A stretch of DNA of 64,000 nucleotides. It comes from Xanthomonas chitinilytica (lineage in GTDB: Bacteria > Pseudomonadota > Gammaproteobacteria > Xanthomonadales > Xanthomonadaceae). Each line of letters starts with the position of its first letter. Positions within the stretch are counted from its first letter, which is position 1. Of the stretch, positions 9,015 through 17,744 are shown piece by piece. The notes under the pieces were generated by a model that did not search any database, had not been told where the DNA came from, and saw only the letters and a list, made by a program, of their open reading frames with translations. The position numbers were made by a program, and so were the translations under genes. The stretch is taken from assembly GCF_026107455.2 (NCBI RefSeq), contig NZ_JAPCHY010000002.1:62001-126000 (forward strand), in the 5' to 3' direction.

Positions 9015-9974
9015 ATGAGCGTCTGGGCCATCGGCGACCTGCAGGGTTGCTACGACGTCACCCAGCGGCTGCTGGAGAAGATCCGCTTCGATCCGGCGGT
9101 GGACCGGCTGTGGTTCTGCGGCGACCTGGTCAACCGCGGCGGACAGTCGCTGGAGACCCTGCGGCTGGTCCACTCGCTGCGCCAGTACAGCGAGATCGTG
9201 CTCGGCAACCACGACCTGTCGCTGCTGGCCATCGGCGCCCGCAGCGAGGAGGAGCAGCGCAAGGTCAATCCCGACCTGCAGCGTATCGTGCTGGCCGAGG
9301 ACCGCGACGAGTTGCTGACCTGGCTGCGCATGCAGAAGCTGGTGCATACCGACCGCGAGCTGGGCTGGCTGATGGTGCACGCCGGGCTGGCGCCGAAGTG
9401 GACCACCACCCTGGCCGAGAAGCACGCCCGCGAGATCGAGCAGCAATTGCACGGCAACGGCTACCGCAAGCTGTTCCGCAACATGTACGGCGACAAGCCC
9501 AGCTGGTCGCCCGGCCTGACCGGCTACGACCGCGCGCGCGCGATCATCAACCTGTTCACCCGCATGCGCTATTGCACCCCGCGTGGGCGCATCGCCATCG
9601 AGGAGAAAGGCACCCCGGGCACCCAGGCGCAGGGTCTGTACCCCTGGTTCGAAGTGCCCGGCCGCGCCGAGCGCGACCTGAAGATCGTCTGCGGCCACTG
9701 GTCGACCCTGGGCCTGACCATCACCCAGGGCGTGCATGCGATCGACACCGGCGCGGTCTGGGGCGGCAAGCTCACCGCGCTGCAGCTGGACAGCGAGGAA
9801 CTGCGCGTGGTGCAGGTGCCCGGCCGCGACGTCCCGGCTCCGGTACCGCATGCGCGTGCGCCGTCGCGCCCGGCGCACGAACGGCCGGCGCAGCAGGGCG
9901 AGCACCCATCGCGCGGCCGTTCCCGCCGTGGTCGCGGCAACGGTGGCGGCGGCACTCCACCGCCAGCCGCATGA
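9015..9974 (+). CDS. apaH: Symmetrical Ap4A hydrolase with Arg/Gly-rich C-terminal tail
   Basis: Bis(5'-nucleosyl)-tetraphosphatase that splits Ap4A and NpnN cap nucleotides to two diphosphates. The PPP-family metallophosphatase motifs are intact: GDLQGCYD (residues 7-14), GDLVNRGG (36-43), GNHDLSLLA (64-72), MVHAGLAP (120-127) and CGHWSTLG (227-234). The enzyme core ends near residue 270. A tail of about 48 residues follows, first Pro/Ala/Arg-rich and then an Arg/Gly block (residues about 300-314), which E. coli ApaH (282 residues) lacks. The stop overlaps the start of the next gene. Confidence 0.95.
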   Translation: MSVWAIGDLQGCYDVTQRLLEKIRFDPAVDRLWFCGDLVNRGGQSLETLRLVHSLRQYSEIVLGNHDLSLLAIGARSEEEQRKVNPDLQRIVLAEDRDELLTWLRMQKLVHTDRELGWLMVHAGLAPKWTTTLAEKHAREIEQQLHGNGYRKLFRNMYGDKPSWSPGLTGYDRARAIINLFTRMRYCTPRGRIAIEEKGTPGTQAQGLYPWFEVPGRAERDLKIVCGHWSTLGLTITQGVHAIDTGAVWGGKLTALQLDSEELRVVQVPGRDVPAPVPHARAPSRPAHERPAQQGEHPSRGRSRRGRGNGGGGTPPPAA

Positions 9975-10615
9975 GGCCAGCGGCGCTGCTGCTGGCCCTG
10001 CTCCTGTCCGGCGGCTGCCAGAACGATGGCGATCCGCCTGCCAGCGGGCCTGCTTCCCCCGCCACGCCGGCGGCGGCACCGGTTTCCGATACCACCGCCC
10101 CCTCGCCGCCGCTGGTCGCTGCCGCACGCGGGCAGATCGGGGTGACCGTGCGTTACGACCCGGCCTACCAGGTGCTGGACTACCCCGGCGGCGACGTTCC
10201 GCCCGACCGTGGCGTGTGCACCGACGTGATCGTGCGGGCGCTGCGCAGCCAGGGCATCGACCTGCAGGCGCGCATCCACGAAGACATGCGCCGCCACTTC
10301 GGCGACTATCCCGGACTGTGGGGCCTGTCGCGCCCGGATCGCAACATCGACCACCGCCGCGTCCCCAACCAGATGCGCTGGTTCGAGCGCCAGGGCTGGC
10401 AACGGGCGATCAGCACCGACCCGACCGACTACGCGGCCGGCGACATCGTCGCCTGGAAGCTCAACGGCAATGGCCTGCTGCACGTGGGCATCGTCTCCGA
10501 CCATCGGCTCGGCGACGGCACCCCGCTGATCCTGCACAACATCGCCCGCGGCACGCAGGAAGAGAACCTGCTGTTCGAACACACCATCATCGGCCATTAC
10601 CGCCTGCCGGGCTGA
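9971..10615 (+). CDS. DUF1287 family exported protein (YiiX/NlpC-like fold)
   Basis: A 214-residue exported protein. The N-terminus is a hydrophobic signal followed by LSGGC, a weak lipobox, so a lipoprotein is plausible. A low-complexity Ala/Pro/Ser linker of about 35 residues leads into the DUF1287 domain. That domain contains RGVCTDVIVRAL, with a cysteine in the position expected for a papain-like/NlpC-type nucleophile, and a later HVGIVSD segment that could supply the histidine. This would suit a cell-wall amidase or peptidase, but no activity is established for the family as far as I know. It overlaps the apaH stop by four bases and ends the lptD-to-apaH run. Confidence 0.8.
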   Translation: MRPAALLLALLLSGGCQNDGDPPASGPASPATPAAAPVSDTTAPSPPLVAAARGQIGVTVRYDPAYQVLDYPGGDVPPDRGVCTDVIVRALRSQGIDLQARIHEDMRRHFGDYPGLWGLSRPDRNIDHRRVPNQMRWFERQGWQRAISTDPTDYAAGDIVAWKLNGNGLLHVGIVSDHRLGDGTPLILHNIARGTQEENLLFEHTIIGHYRLPG

Positions 10616-10773
10616 GTGCCGGAGCCGCGCAGCAGGATAGCGCCGCACTGCCGGGAGGCTGCCCACATCGGGGCATCGCGTCCCCGGTCGCCATGGGGAC
10701 CGCGGGAATGGCACGCCTGCCATCGGCCGCGGGCTCGCGTGCGCGCCGCGCAGCTCCCCGGAATCGCGGCGCC

Positions 10774-11265
10774 TCAGCGCCGCACGTAGTGCACGAAGCG
10801 GAACCCGAAGGCGTGGCGCGCGTCGGCTGCGTGCGGCTGGCTGTCCACTTCGCGCCACTGCCCCGGATCGACCGGCGGGAAGAAGGTGTCGGCGGCCACC
10901 TCGGTCTCCACCCAGGTCAGGTACAGGTCGCTGGCCTGGTCGATCAGCAGGCGGTAGATCTCGCCGCCGCCGATCACGCACAACTCGTCGGCGCCAGCCT
11001 CCAGCGCGATGCGGCGTGCTTCCTCCACCGACGCCACCGCCTGCATGCCCTCGAACGGCACCTGTCCCGAGCGCGTCAGTACCAGGTTCAGACGCCCCGG
11101 CAAGGCTCGCCCCAACGATTGCGCGGTCCTGCGCCCCATCAGGATCGGCTTGCCGAGGGTAAGCGCCTTGAAGTGTCTGAAATCGTCGGGCAGATGCCAC
11201 GGCATCGCATTGTCACGACCGATGCCGCGGTTGCGGTCGAGGGCGGCGATCAGCGAAAGCTTCAT
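10774..11265 (-). CDS. folA: Dihydrofolate reductase
   Basis: A 163-residue NADPH-dependent enzyme regenerating tetrahydrofolate. Family marks are LIAALDRNRGIGRDNAMPWHLP at the N-terminus (the substrate-pocket loop), the acidic catalytic position in DDFRHFKALT, the PILMGRRTAQSLG adenosine-binding segment and the VIGGGEIYRLL motif. It belongs with thyA, encoded just upstream on the same strand: ThyA produces the dihydrofolate that FolA recycles. Its ATG overlaps the stop of the small membrane gene by four bases. Confidence 0.96.
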   Translation of the reverse strand: MKLSLIAALDRNRGIGRDNAMPWHLPDDFRHFKALTLGKPILMGRRTAQSLGRALPGRLNLVLTRSGQVPFEGMQAVASVEEARRIALEAGADELCVIGGGEIYRLLIDQASDLYLTWVETEVAADTFFPPVDPGQWREVDSQPHAADARHAFGFRFVHYVRR

Positions 11266-11552
11266 GTATCGGGGTAGAGGTCGTTGTAGATGCGCAGCGC
11301 AGCATGACGCCCGCCCATCACCATCGCAACCGCCACCAGATACAGGACGACCAGCAGCCCCGCCGTCGAAGGCTTCAACCCCACGATCATCGCCAGCAGG
11401 TCGATTTCCCTGCCGCTCACCGCCGCCGTGGCGACCGCCGCCAGCGGCGTGACCAGCACCGCCACGGTGAGCGCCACGCCGAGCGCGCCCGACATGCCCA
11501 GCAGGCTGTCGGCCAGCTTTTCCCGTGCCTTGCGCGAGTTGCTCTTCGTCAT
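11262..11552 (-). CDS. Small two-span membrane protein, unknown function
   Basis: A 96-residue protein with a charged N-terminus, then two hydrophobic stretches (residues about 24-48 and 63-83) separated by a short polar loop (SGREID), and a hydrophilic C-terminus ending LYPDT. I recognise no domain. The four-base overlap with folA and its place between thyA and folA indicate a real, translationally coupled gene. Composition and codon usage match the neighbours. Confidence 0.75.
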   Translation of the reverse strand: MTKSNSRKAREKLADSLLGMSGALGVALTVAVLVTPLAAVATAAVSGREIDLLAMIVGLKPSTAGLLVVLYLVAVAMVMGGRHAALRIYNDLYPDT

Positions 11553-11625
11553 TACCGGTATCTCCCAGGTGCCCGGCGCCAGTATCCGCGCCGTATGCCC
11601 CGCCGGGCGATACCGGAAAGCCGCC

Positions 11626-12420
11626 CTACACCGCCACCGGCGCCTTGATCGCCGGGTGCGGGTCGTAGCCGTCGATGCGGATGTCGTCGAAGGCGAAGGC
11701 GAACAGATCGGTCACCTCCGGGTTCAACCACAGCGCCGGCAACGGCCGCGGCGCGCGCGTCAACTGTTCGCGCGCCTGCTCGTAATGGTTGGAGTACAGG
11801 TGCGCATCGCCCAGCGTATGCACGAAATCGCCCACGCCCAGCCCGGTCGCCTGCGCCACCATGTGCGTCAGCAACGCGTAGCTGGCGATGTTGAACGGCA
11901 CGCCGAGGAAGATGTCGCCGCTGCGCTGGTAGAGCTGGCAGCTGAGCCTGCCGTCGACCACGTAGAACTGGAACAGGTTGTGGCACGGCATCAGCGCCAT
12001 CTGCGGCAGGTCGGCCACGTTCCAGGCGCTGACCACCAGCCGCCGCGAATCCGGGTTGCGCTTGATCTCCTCCACCAGCCACTGCATCTGGTCGATCTCG
12101 CGGCCGTCGGCGGTGGCCCAGCGGCGCCACTGCTTGCCGTAGACCGGGCCGAGGTTGCCGTCGGCATCGGCCCATTCGTCCCAGATGCTGACCTTGTTGT
12201 CCTTCAGGTAGGCGATGTTGGTATCGCCCTTCAGGAACCACAGCAGCTCATGGATGATCGAGCGCAGGTGCAGCTTCTTGGTGGTGACCAGCGGGAAGCC
12301 ATCGTTGAGATCGAAGCGCATCTGCCAGCCGAACACGCTGCGGGTACCGGTACCGGTGCGGTCGGACTTCTCCGCGCCATGCTCGAGCACGTGGCGCAAC
12401 AGCTCCAGATACGGCTTCAT
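11626..12420 (-). CDS. thyA: Thymidylate synthase
   Basis: A 264-residue enzyme, the same length as E. coli ThyA, that methylates dUMP with methylene-tetrahydrofolate. The start [15 protein letters not shown] is canonical. [14 protein letters not shown] binds phosphate, and the catalytic cysteine lies in [30 protein letters not shown] and the [11 protein letters not shown] segment complete the active site. Its start overlaps the lgt stop by four bases, the standard lgt-thyA arrangement of proteobacteria. It ends about 75 bp before the small membrane gene. Confidence 0.98.
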   Translation of the reverse strand: MKPYLELLRHVLEHGAEKSDRTGTGTRSVFGWQMRFDLNDGFPLVTTKKLHLRSIIHELLWFLKGDTNIAYLKDNKVSIWDEWADADGNLGPVYGKQWRRWATADGREIDQMQWLVEEIKRNPDSRRLVVSAWNVADLPQMALMPCHNLFQFYVVDGRLSCQLYQRSGDIFLGVPFNIASYALLTHMVAQATGLGVGDFVHTLGDAHLYSNHYEQAREQLTRAPRPLPALWLNPEVTDLFAFAFDDIRIDGYDPHPAIKAPVAV

Positions 12421-13298
12421 GCCGCGTCCCCGGCAGCCGCCGGCCGCAGCGTCGGCGCGCCGCGCGACTTCCACAGCATGTACACCCCCAGCGCGACCAG
12501 CGGCAGCGACAGCACCTGCCCCATCGTCAACCAGCCGAAGGCGAGGTAGCCAAGGTCCGCATCGGGCATGCGCACGAATTCCACGGCGAAACGGAACACG
12601 CCATAGAGCAGCGCGAACAGGCCGCCGACCGCGTAGCGCGGGCGCGGCTTCGACGAGAACCACCACAGCACCACGAACATCGTCAGCCCTTCCAGGAAGG
12701 CCTGGTACAGCTGCGAGGGATGGCGCGCGTACGGGTCCAGCGCCCCGGCCGCGTACTGCGCCTGCAGGGCCGCCGCGTCCAGGCTGCGCAGCGGCTCCGG
12801 CAGGCCGCTGGGGAAGATCACGCCCCAGCCGGCCTGGGTGTACTTGCCCCACAGCTCGGCGCCGATGAAGTTGCCCAGGCGGCCGAAGCCCAGCCCCAGC
12901 GGCACCAGCGGCGCGACGAAATCGAGGGTGTCGAAATAGTGCAGCCCGCGCTTGCGCGACCACCACCACGATGCCGCCAGCACGCCCAGCAGGCCGCCGT
13001 GGAAGCTCATGCCGCCTTCCCAGACCTTGAACAGGATCCGCGGGTCGGCCAGGAACTGTTCCGGGACGTAGAACAGCATGTAGCCGATGCGGCCGCCCAG
13101 CACCACGCCCAGCATCGAGTAGAACAGCAGGTCGGAAAAGCCGTTCATGTCCACGCCGGGCAGACGGCCGGCCTGGATCCGCCGCCGCCCCAGCCACCAG
13201 GCGGCGGTGAAGCCGAGCAGGTACATCACGCCGTACCAGTGCACCTGCAGCGGTCCGAGCGAGAGGGCGATGGGGTCGATCTGGTGGAGGTAAATCAT
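12417..13298 (-). CDS. lgt: Prolipoprotein diacylglyceryl transferase
   Basis: A 293-residue inner-membrane enzyme with about seven spans. It transfers diacylglycerol from phosphatidylglycerol to the lipobox cysteine of prolipoproteins. Conserved blocks are the N-terminal [20 protein letters not shown] with the essential histidine, GRIGYMLFY, and the Lgt signature region [13 protein letters not shown]. In that signature the usual second Asn (GRxxNFxNxE) reads Gly. The start at 13298 gives the normal N-terminus ([17 protein letters not shown]). The gene is first in the lgt-thyA-folA run. Confidence 0.97.
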   Translation of the reverse strand: MIYLHQIDPIALSLGPLQVHWYGVMYLLGFTAAWWLGRRRIQAGRLPGVDMNGFSDLLFYSMLGVVLGGRIGYMLFYVPEQFLADPRILFKVWEGGMSFHGGLLGVLAASWWWSRKRGLHYFDTLDFVAPLVPLGLGFGRLGNFIGAELWGKYTQAGWGVIFPSGLPEPLRSLDAAALQAQYAAGALDPYARHPSQLYQAFLEGLTMFVVLWWFSSKPRPRYAVGGLFALLYGVFRFAVEFVRMPDADLGYLAFGWLTMGQVLSLPLVALGVYMLWKSRGAPTLRPAAAGDAA

Positions 13299-13419
13299 GC
13301 GCGTGGCTGCAGCCCGACAACGACAGGGCCCCTATTCTTACATTGCCCGGCGGCCATCGCCCGGACGGCGGCCGCCAAGCGGGCGGTCCGTCGCCCTGCG
13401 GTTCACCCGGCGGCGGCGC

Positions 13420-14169
13420 TTACCAGCTGCCGGCGCCCGGCACGTTGTGGGCCAGCGCGCGACGGCGCATCAGCAGGTTCAGCCATTCGACCAGCACCGA
13501 GAAGCCCATCGCGGCATAGATGTACGGCTTGGGCACGTGCACGTCGAAACCGTCGAGGATCAGCACCGCGCCGATCAGCAGGATGAAGGCCAGCGCCAGC
13601 ATCTTCACCGTCGGGTTGGCGTCGATGAAGCGGCCCAGCGGGTTGGCCGCCAGCAGCATCACCGCCACCGCCAGCAGGATCGCGGCCACCATCACCGGGA
13701 TGTGCTCGGCGATGCCGACGGCGGTGATCACCGAATCCAGCGAGAACACGATGTCGATGATCGCGATCTGCAGGATCACCATGCCGAACACGGCCGAGGC
13801 CTTGGTGGTGGTGGGGTCCTCGTCCTCGCCGCCGGTGATCAGCTCGCGGATTTCCTTGCCGCCCTTGATCAGCAGGAACAGGCCGCCGACGATCAGCACC
13901 AGGTCGCGGATGGAGATGCCCATGCTGCCGATGTTGAACAGGTTGGCCTGCATGTGCGCCAGGTAGGCCAGCGACACCAGCAGCGCGATGCGGGTGATGC
14001 AGGCCACGGCGATGCCCAGGCGGCGCGCGAACGGACGGCGCTCTTCCGGCAGGCGGCTGACCGCGATCGAGATGAACACCAGGTTGTCGATGCCCAGCAC
14101 GATCTCCAGCGCGCTGAGCGTGAACAGGGTCAACCAGACGTTGGGGTCGGCGAGAAACTCGAGAGACAT
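13420..14169 (-). CDS. TerC family integral membrane protein
   Basis: A 249-residue polytopic protein. Family hallmarks are ALEIVLGIDNLVFISI near residues 19-34 and SLDSVITAVGIAEHIPVM in the second half, the paired acidic membrane motifs of TerC/Alx/YgjT proteins. Seven or so hydrophobic segments are visible. Homologues are tied to manganese export and metalation of exported proteins, and tellurite resistance is a historical label. dgkA lies 51 bp upstream on the same strand. That gap is too short for the Mn-sensing riboswitch that precedes some TerC genes, and none is seen. Confidence 0.92.
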   Translation of the reverse strand: MSLEFLADPNVWLTLFTLSALEIVLGIDNLVFISIAVSRLPEERRPFARRLGIAVACITRIALLVSLAYLAHMQANLFNIGSMGISIRDLVLIVGGLFLLIKGGKEIRELITGGEDEDPTTTKASAVFGMVILQIAIIDIVFSLDSVITAVGIAEHIPVMVAAILLAVAVMLLAANPLGRFIDANPTVKMLALAFILLIGAVLILDGFDVHVPKPYIYAAMGFSVLVEWLNLLMRRRALAHNVPGAGSW

Positions 14170-14220
14170 GAACTCAATCCTTCAGGAAAACCGGCAAGTC
14201 CGGTGCGCGGCGCACCGGGC

Positions 14221-14601
14221 TCAGAGAAAACGCGGGACCAGAATCAGGCCCCAGCACAGCAGCGCGTTCATCATCAGCACGAACACCGCAGCCGAGCCCA
14301 TGTCCTTGGCGCGACCGGCCAGTTCATGGAATTCGCTGCCGTAGCGCTCGATCACCGCCTCGATGGCCGAGTTGGCCAGCTCCATCGCCAGCACCAGCAG
14401 CAGCGAGCCCAGCAGCAGCGCGCGCTCGACCGCGTTCTGGCCGAACCACAACGCCACTGGCGCCAGCACGGCCAGCAGGTAGACCTCCAGCCGGAACGAG
14501 GATTCGTGCAGCCAGGCGGCGCGCAGGCCCTGCCAGGACCACACCGCGGCCTTGAAGATGCGGCGCGGGCCGCGCGGCAGATGCCCCTGTTGATCGGCCA
14601 T
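14221..14601 (-). CDS. dgkA: Diacylglycerol kinase
   Basis: A 126-residue, three-span membrane enzyme that phosphorylates diacylglycerol to phosphatidate, recycling lipid left by membrane-derived oligosaccharide and LPS modification. Typical features are the amphipathic N-terminal region with a WQGLRAAWLHESSFRLE segment and the second-helix motif MELANSAIEAVIERYG, where the Glu and Asn of the active site lie. Size and motif order match E. coli DgkA (122). Confidence 0.95.
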   Translation of the reverse strand: MADQQGHLPRGPRRIFKAAVWSWQGLRAAWLHESSFRLEVYLLAVLAPVALWFGQNAVERALLLGSLLLVLAMELANSAIEAVIERYGSEFHELAGRAKDMGSAAVFVLMMNALLCWGLILVPRFL

Positions 14602-14867
14602 GGACGCTTATTCCCCGGCCACGGCGCGGCGGGGGCACAACGGGAACAACCGGAGGCAGGCAGTCATCGCGCGATCGGATGTGGGAGGCGATCGGCAATT
14701 TTGCCACAAGCCCCGGCCATTCGCCGAATCGTGGAACCTGCCCGGCTTTCCCGGTCGCGTTCCACGCAGCCCCGCAACGGGTCCGCGGCAGCGCCCGCCG
14801 CAGCCGGCGCGCGTCCCGCCGGATCACGGCCCTGGCCGGCTTCCGCGGCCGTCCGCAGGTATCCGTC

Positions 14868-16139
14868 TCAGGCGAAGCGCACCGTGGCCACGGTGCCGCG
14901 TCCCGGCTCGCTGCTCAGCTGCACCTGCCAGCCGAAGCGGTCGCACAGCCGGCGCACGATCGACAGCCCCAGCCCGGTCCCCTGCGGGCGGCTGGGTTCG
15001 GCGCGGAAGAACGGTTCGAACACCCGCGCCAGCGCGTCGGCGGACATGCCGATGCCGGTATCGCGGATCACCACCCGGTCGGCGGCGACCTCGACGTCGA
15101 TGTGGCCCTCGTCGGTATAGCTGCAGGCGTTGCGCAGCAGGTTGCTGACCACCACCTGCATCACCCGCGGCGGCGCGTGCAGCTGGCTGGGGCCGTTGAC
15201 GTGCACGTGCAGCTGCACCGGCCGCCCGGCCAGCAGCTCGCGGGCGTTGTCGGCCTCGTAGCGCACCACGTCGGCGACCTCGAACAGTTCGCTCTGCGGC
15301 TCGATGTCCGATTCGCGCGCCAGGATCAGGAAGGCATCGATCACCGCTTCCATGTCGCGCCCGGCGCGCTGGATGCGCTGCAGCCCGCGCTGCAGCCGCG
15401 GCGTCAGCTCCGGGTCGCCCATCGCCATGTCGCTGGCCACCCGGATCACCGTCAGCGGCGTGCGCAGTTCATGGCTGGCGTCGCGGGTGAAGTTGCGTTC
15501 GCGCGAGACGTGCTCGGTCACGCGCGTGGCCAGCGAATGCAACGAGGCGGCCAACTGCCGGGTCTCGCCCTGCATGTCGGCCGGCAGCCGCTCCGGCGCC
15601 AGGTCGGCGGCCTCGGGATGGCGCGGGTCCCAGTGCGAGATGCGCCGGGCCAGCCAGTTGACCGGCGACACCAGCCGCCGCGAGGAACGGTAGGTGATCC
15701 ACGACACGCCATAGACCGCCAGCAGGATCAGCAGCACCGGCACGATGCCGAACCAGAACGCCAGGCGCTCGGCCTGCGAGCGCAGGAACACCAGGTACAG
15801 GCGCCCGGCCGGACGCTGGTCGACCAGCACCAGTTGGTCGGAATCGGGCAGTTCGTGGAATCCCGGTTCGAGCGGACGCAGGTTGGCCGGCAGGTTGAGG
15901 CTGGACTGCCCGCGCTCCAGCAGGTAGCCGCGGATGTTCTGGGTGTTGGGCGGCGGCTGCACCGGCGAGGCCTGGTACAGGCCCCAGTAGTAGGTCGCCT
16001 CTTCCTTCAGCACGGTGTTGATCAGGCTGTGCTTGATCACCAGCGACACCAGGTAGCCGCCCAACAGGATCGCCAGACTGGCAAGCACGCCCTGCAGCAG
16101 GAAGGCGATGCGGATCTTGCGCGGCAGCCCGTGCGGCAT
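14868..16139 (-). CDS. Sensor histidine kinase of a two-component pair
   Basis: A 423-residue membrane kinase. The first membrane span covers residues about 12-35, a periplasmic sensor of about 90 residues follows, the second span is at about 128-150, and then come HAMP, HisKA and HATPase. The phosphorylated histidine is His223 in DASHELRTPLTVIR. The N box is LLRNACSYT, the G1 box DTGIGM and the G2 box GTGLGLSIV. The small periplasmic domain contains EPGFHELPD, rich in potential metal ligands. It pairs with the response regulator 151 bp upstream. The overall plan resembles ColS/VgrS of Xanthomonas, a sensor connected with iron and membrane stress, but that assignment is tentative. Confidence 0.9.
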   Translation of the reverse strand: MPHGLPRKIRIAFLLQGVLASLAILLGGYLVSLVIKHSLINTVLKEEATYYWGLYQASPVQPPPNTQNIRGYLLERGQSSLNLPANLRPLEPGFHELPDSDQLVLVDQRPAGRLYLVFLRSQAERLAFWFGIVPVLLILLAVYGVSWITYRSSRRLVSPVNWLARRISHWDPRHPEAADLAPERLPADMQGETRQLAASLHSLATRVTEHVSRERNFTRDASHELRTPLTVIRVASDMAMGDPELTPRLQRGLQRIQRAGRDMEAVIDAFLILARESDIEPQSELFEVADVVRYEADNARELLAGRPVQLHVHVNGPSQLHAPPRVMQVVVSNLLRNACSYTDEGHIDVEVAADRVVIRDTGIGMSADALARVFEPFFRAEPSRPQGTGLGLSIVRRLCDRFGWQVQLSSEPGRGTVATVRFA

Positions 16140-16290
16140 TACGGCACCCGTGGAGAGACGTGGCCATTATAGAAATGGCCATCGTGATTCCACCGTGCAA
16201 AAAGGCACTTTCCGCCCCCTGCCCGGCATCGCCCACAGGCAGGATCGACGCGCTGCGCCATGCTCCCGCGCCCCCCCATCGCGGCCGCGT

Positions 16291-17004
16291 TCAATTCATC
16301 GGCTGGGCGATATCGGCGATGCGATAGCCCGCGCTCTGCACGGTGTGCAGCAGCGGCCGGTCGAACGGCTTGTCGATGATCTTGCGCAGGTTGTACAGGT
16401 GGCTGCGCAGGGTGTCCGAATCGGGCAGGCCGTTGCCCCAGATCTCACGCTCGATCTCCTGGCGGGTGACCACCCGCGGCGACTCGCGCATCAGGATGGT
16501 CAGCAGGCGCAGGCCGATGGGCGAGAGCTGCAGTTCGGTGCCGGCGCGGGTGGCGCGCATGCTCACCGGGTCCAGCACCAGGTCGGCCACCTTCAGCACT
16601 TCCGAGCCGACCTGGCGGCGCTCGCGGCGGATCAGCGCGCGCAGCCGCGCTTCCAGTTCCTGGATGGCGAACGGCTTGGTCAGGTAGTCGTCGGCGCCGA
16701 AGCCCAGGCCGGTGAGCTTGTCGTCGAGGGTGTCACGCGCGGTCAGCATCAGCACCGGGGTCGACTTGCGCGCGTCGTTGCGCAGGCGGCGGCAGACTTC
16801 GATACCGTCCAGCCGCGGAAGCATCAGGTCCAGCACCACCACGTCGTAGCTGTTTTCCGCGGCCAGGCGGTAGCCGTCCAGGCCATCGCAGGCGTAGTCC
16901 ACTTCGAAGCCACGACCTTCCAGGTACTCGCCGATCATCTCGGAAATATTGCGGTTGTCCTCGACCACCAGCACCAGGCCGGACGTTTCCTTTGTCTGTC
17001 GCAT
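16291..17004 (-). CDS. OmpR/PhoB-family response regulator
   Basis: A 237-residue regulator. The receiver domain (residues about 10-120) has the acidic pair in VVEDNRN, the phosphoacceptor Asp59 in VVVLDLMLP, a conserved Thr in LMLTARD and the Lys in YLTKPF. The winged-helix DNA-binding domain (about 135-232) ends HTVQSAGYRIAD, as usual for this class. A good ribosome binding site (GAGGGA) precedes the ATG. It lies between the TesA-like esterase and its kinase on the same strand. ColR/VgrR-like by synteny and domain plan; the regulon cannot be told from this window. Confidence 0.92.
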   Translation of the reverse strand: MRQTKETSGLVLVVEDNRNISEMIGEYLEGRGFEVDYACDGLDGYRLAAENSYDVVVLDLMLPRLDGIEVCRRLRNDARKSTPVLMLTARDTLDDKLTGLGFGADDYLTKPFAIQELEARLRALIRRERRQVGSEVLKVADLVLDPVSMRATRAGTELQLSPIGLRLLTILMRESPRVVTRQEIEREIWGNGLPDSDTLRSHLYNLRKIIDKPFDRPLLHTVQSAGYRIADIAQPMN

Positions 17005-17074
17005 GGGGTTCCCTCATTCTTCAGCTTTGTGAAACATGCCGGATCGATGGTGGAGAAGACGTGAAGCCTGTCTT

Positions 17075-17731
17075 TCAATCCTTCAGCAAGGGCCCGAGCA
17101 GCGGCCACACGTTGTCCAGCAGCCGCGGCTGCGCGGCGGCGGTGGGGTGGATGCCGTCGTCCTGCATCAGCGACGGCTGCAGCGCCACGCCCTCCAGCAG
17201 GAACGGCAGCAATGCGACGTCGTGCTCGCGGGCCAGGTCGGCATAGACCCGGCGCAGCCGCTCGCGGTAGGCCGGGCCGTAGTTGGGCGGCACGTCGATC
17301 CCCAGCAGCAGCACCCGCGCGCCGCTGTCGCGGCTGAGCGCGATCATCCGCTCCAGGTTGCCGCGCAGCTGCGCCGGGCTGAGCCCGCGCAGGGCGTCGT
17401 TGCCGCCCAGCTCGATCACCACCACCTTCGGCCGGTGCTTGTCCAGCAGGCCCGGCAGCCGCGTCAGCGCGCCGGAAGTGGTCTCGCCGCTGACGCTGGC
17501 GTTGACGATGGCCGGGGCCGGGGCCAACTGCTGCCTGACCCGCTGCTCGAGCAGGCTGACCCAGCCGGCCGCGGCCGGGATATTGTGGGCCGCACTGAGG
17601 CTGTCGCCGACCACGAGCACGGTGTTTTCGGTGCCCGGACTCTTGGCACAGGCGAGCAGCGGTACCAGCAGCCATGCTGCCAGCCACCATCCATACCACC
17701 GCATCGCGGCCGCTTGGCCCCTTGCACGCAT
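17075..17731 (-). CDS. Arylesterase / TesA-type multifunctional GDSL lipase
   Basis: A 218-residue SGNH hydrolase with an N-terminal signal (WWLAAWLLVPLLACA), so periplasmic, possibly lipid-anchored at that cysteine. The four SGNH blocks are visible: VVGDSLSAAHN (nucleophile Ser), a Gly in the SVSGETTSG region, GGNDALRG (Asn), and DDGIHPT (Asp and His). E. coli TesA acts on acyl-CoA, lysophospholipid and aryl esters. I prefer the start at 17731 because GGGAGG lies 7 bases ahead; an ATG at 17704 would remove nine residues. It is divergent from the ABC ATPase, a pairing seen with ybbA/tesA in many proteobacteria. Confidence 0.9.
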   Translation of the reverse strand: MRARGQAAAMRWYGWWLAAWLLVPLLACAKSPGTENTVLVVGDSLSAAHNIPAAAGWVSLLEQRVRQQLAPAPAIVNASVSGETTSGALTRLPGLLDKHRPKVVVIELGGNDALRGLSPAQLRGNLERMIALSRDSGARVLLLGIDVPPNYGPAYRERLRRVYADLAREHDVALLPFLLEGVALQPSLMQDDGIHPTAAAQPRLLDNVWPLLGPLLKD

Positions 17732-17744
17732 CGGAGAACCTCCC

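Noticed and set aside
12417..12430. Two Asn-to-Gly style departures in the Lgt signature as a sign of inactivation
   Set aside because: Only one signature position differs, all other essential Lgt residues are present, and the gene keeps the usual lgt-thyA coupling.
14170..14220. Possible Mn-sensing (yybP-ykoY type) riboswitch before the TerC gene
   Set aside because: Only 51 bases separate it from dgkA and the conserved core is absent; a short GC stem is all that is visible.
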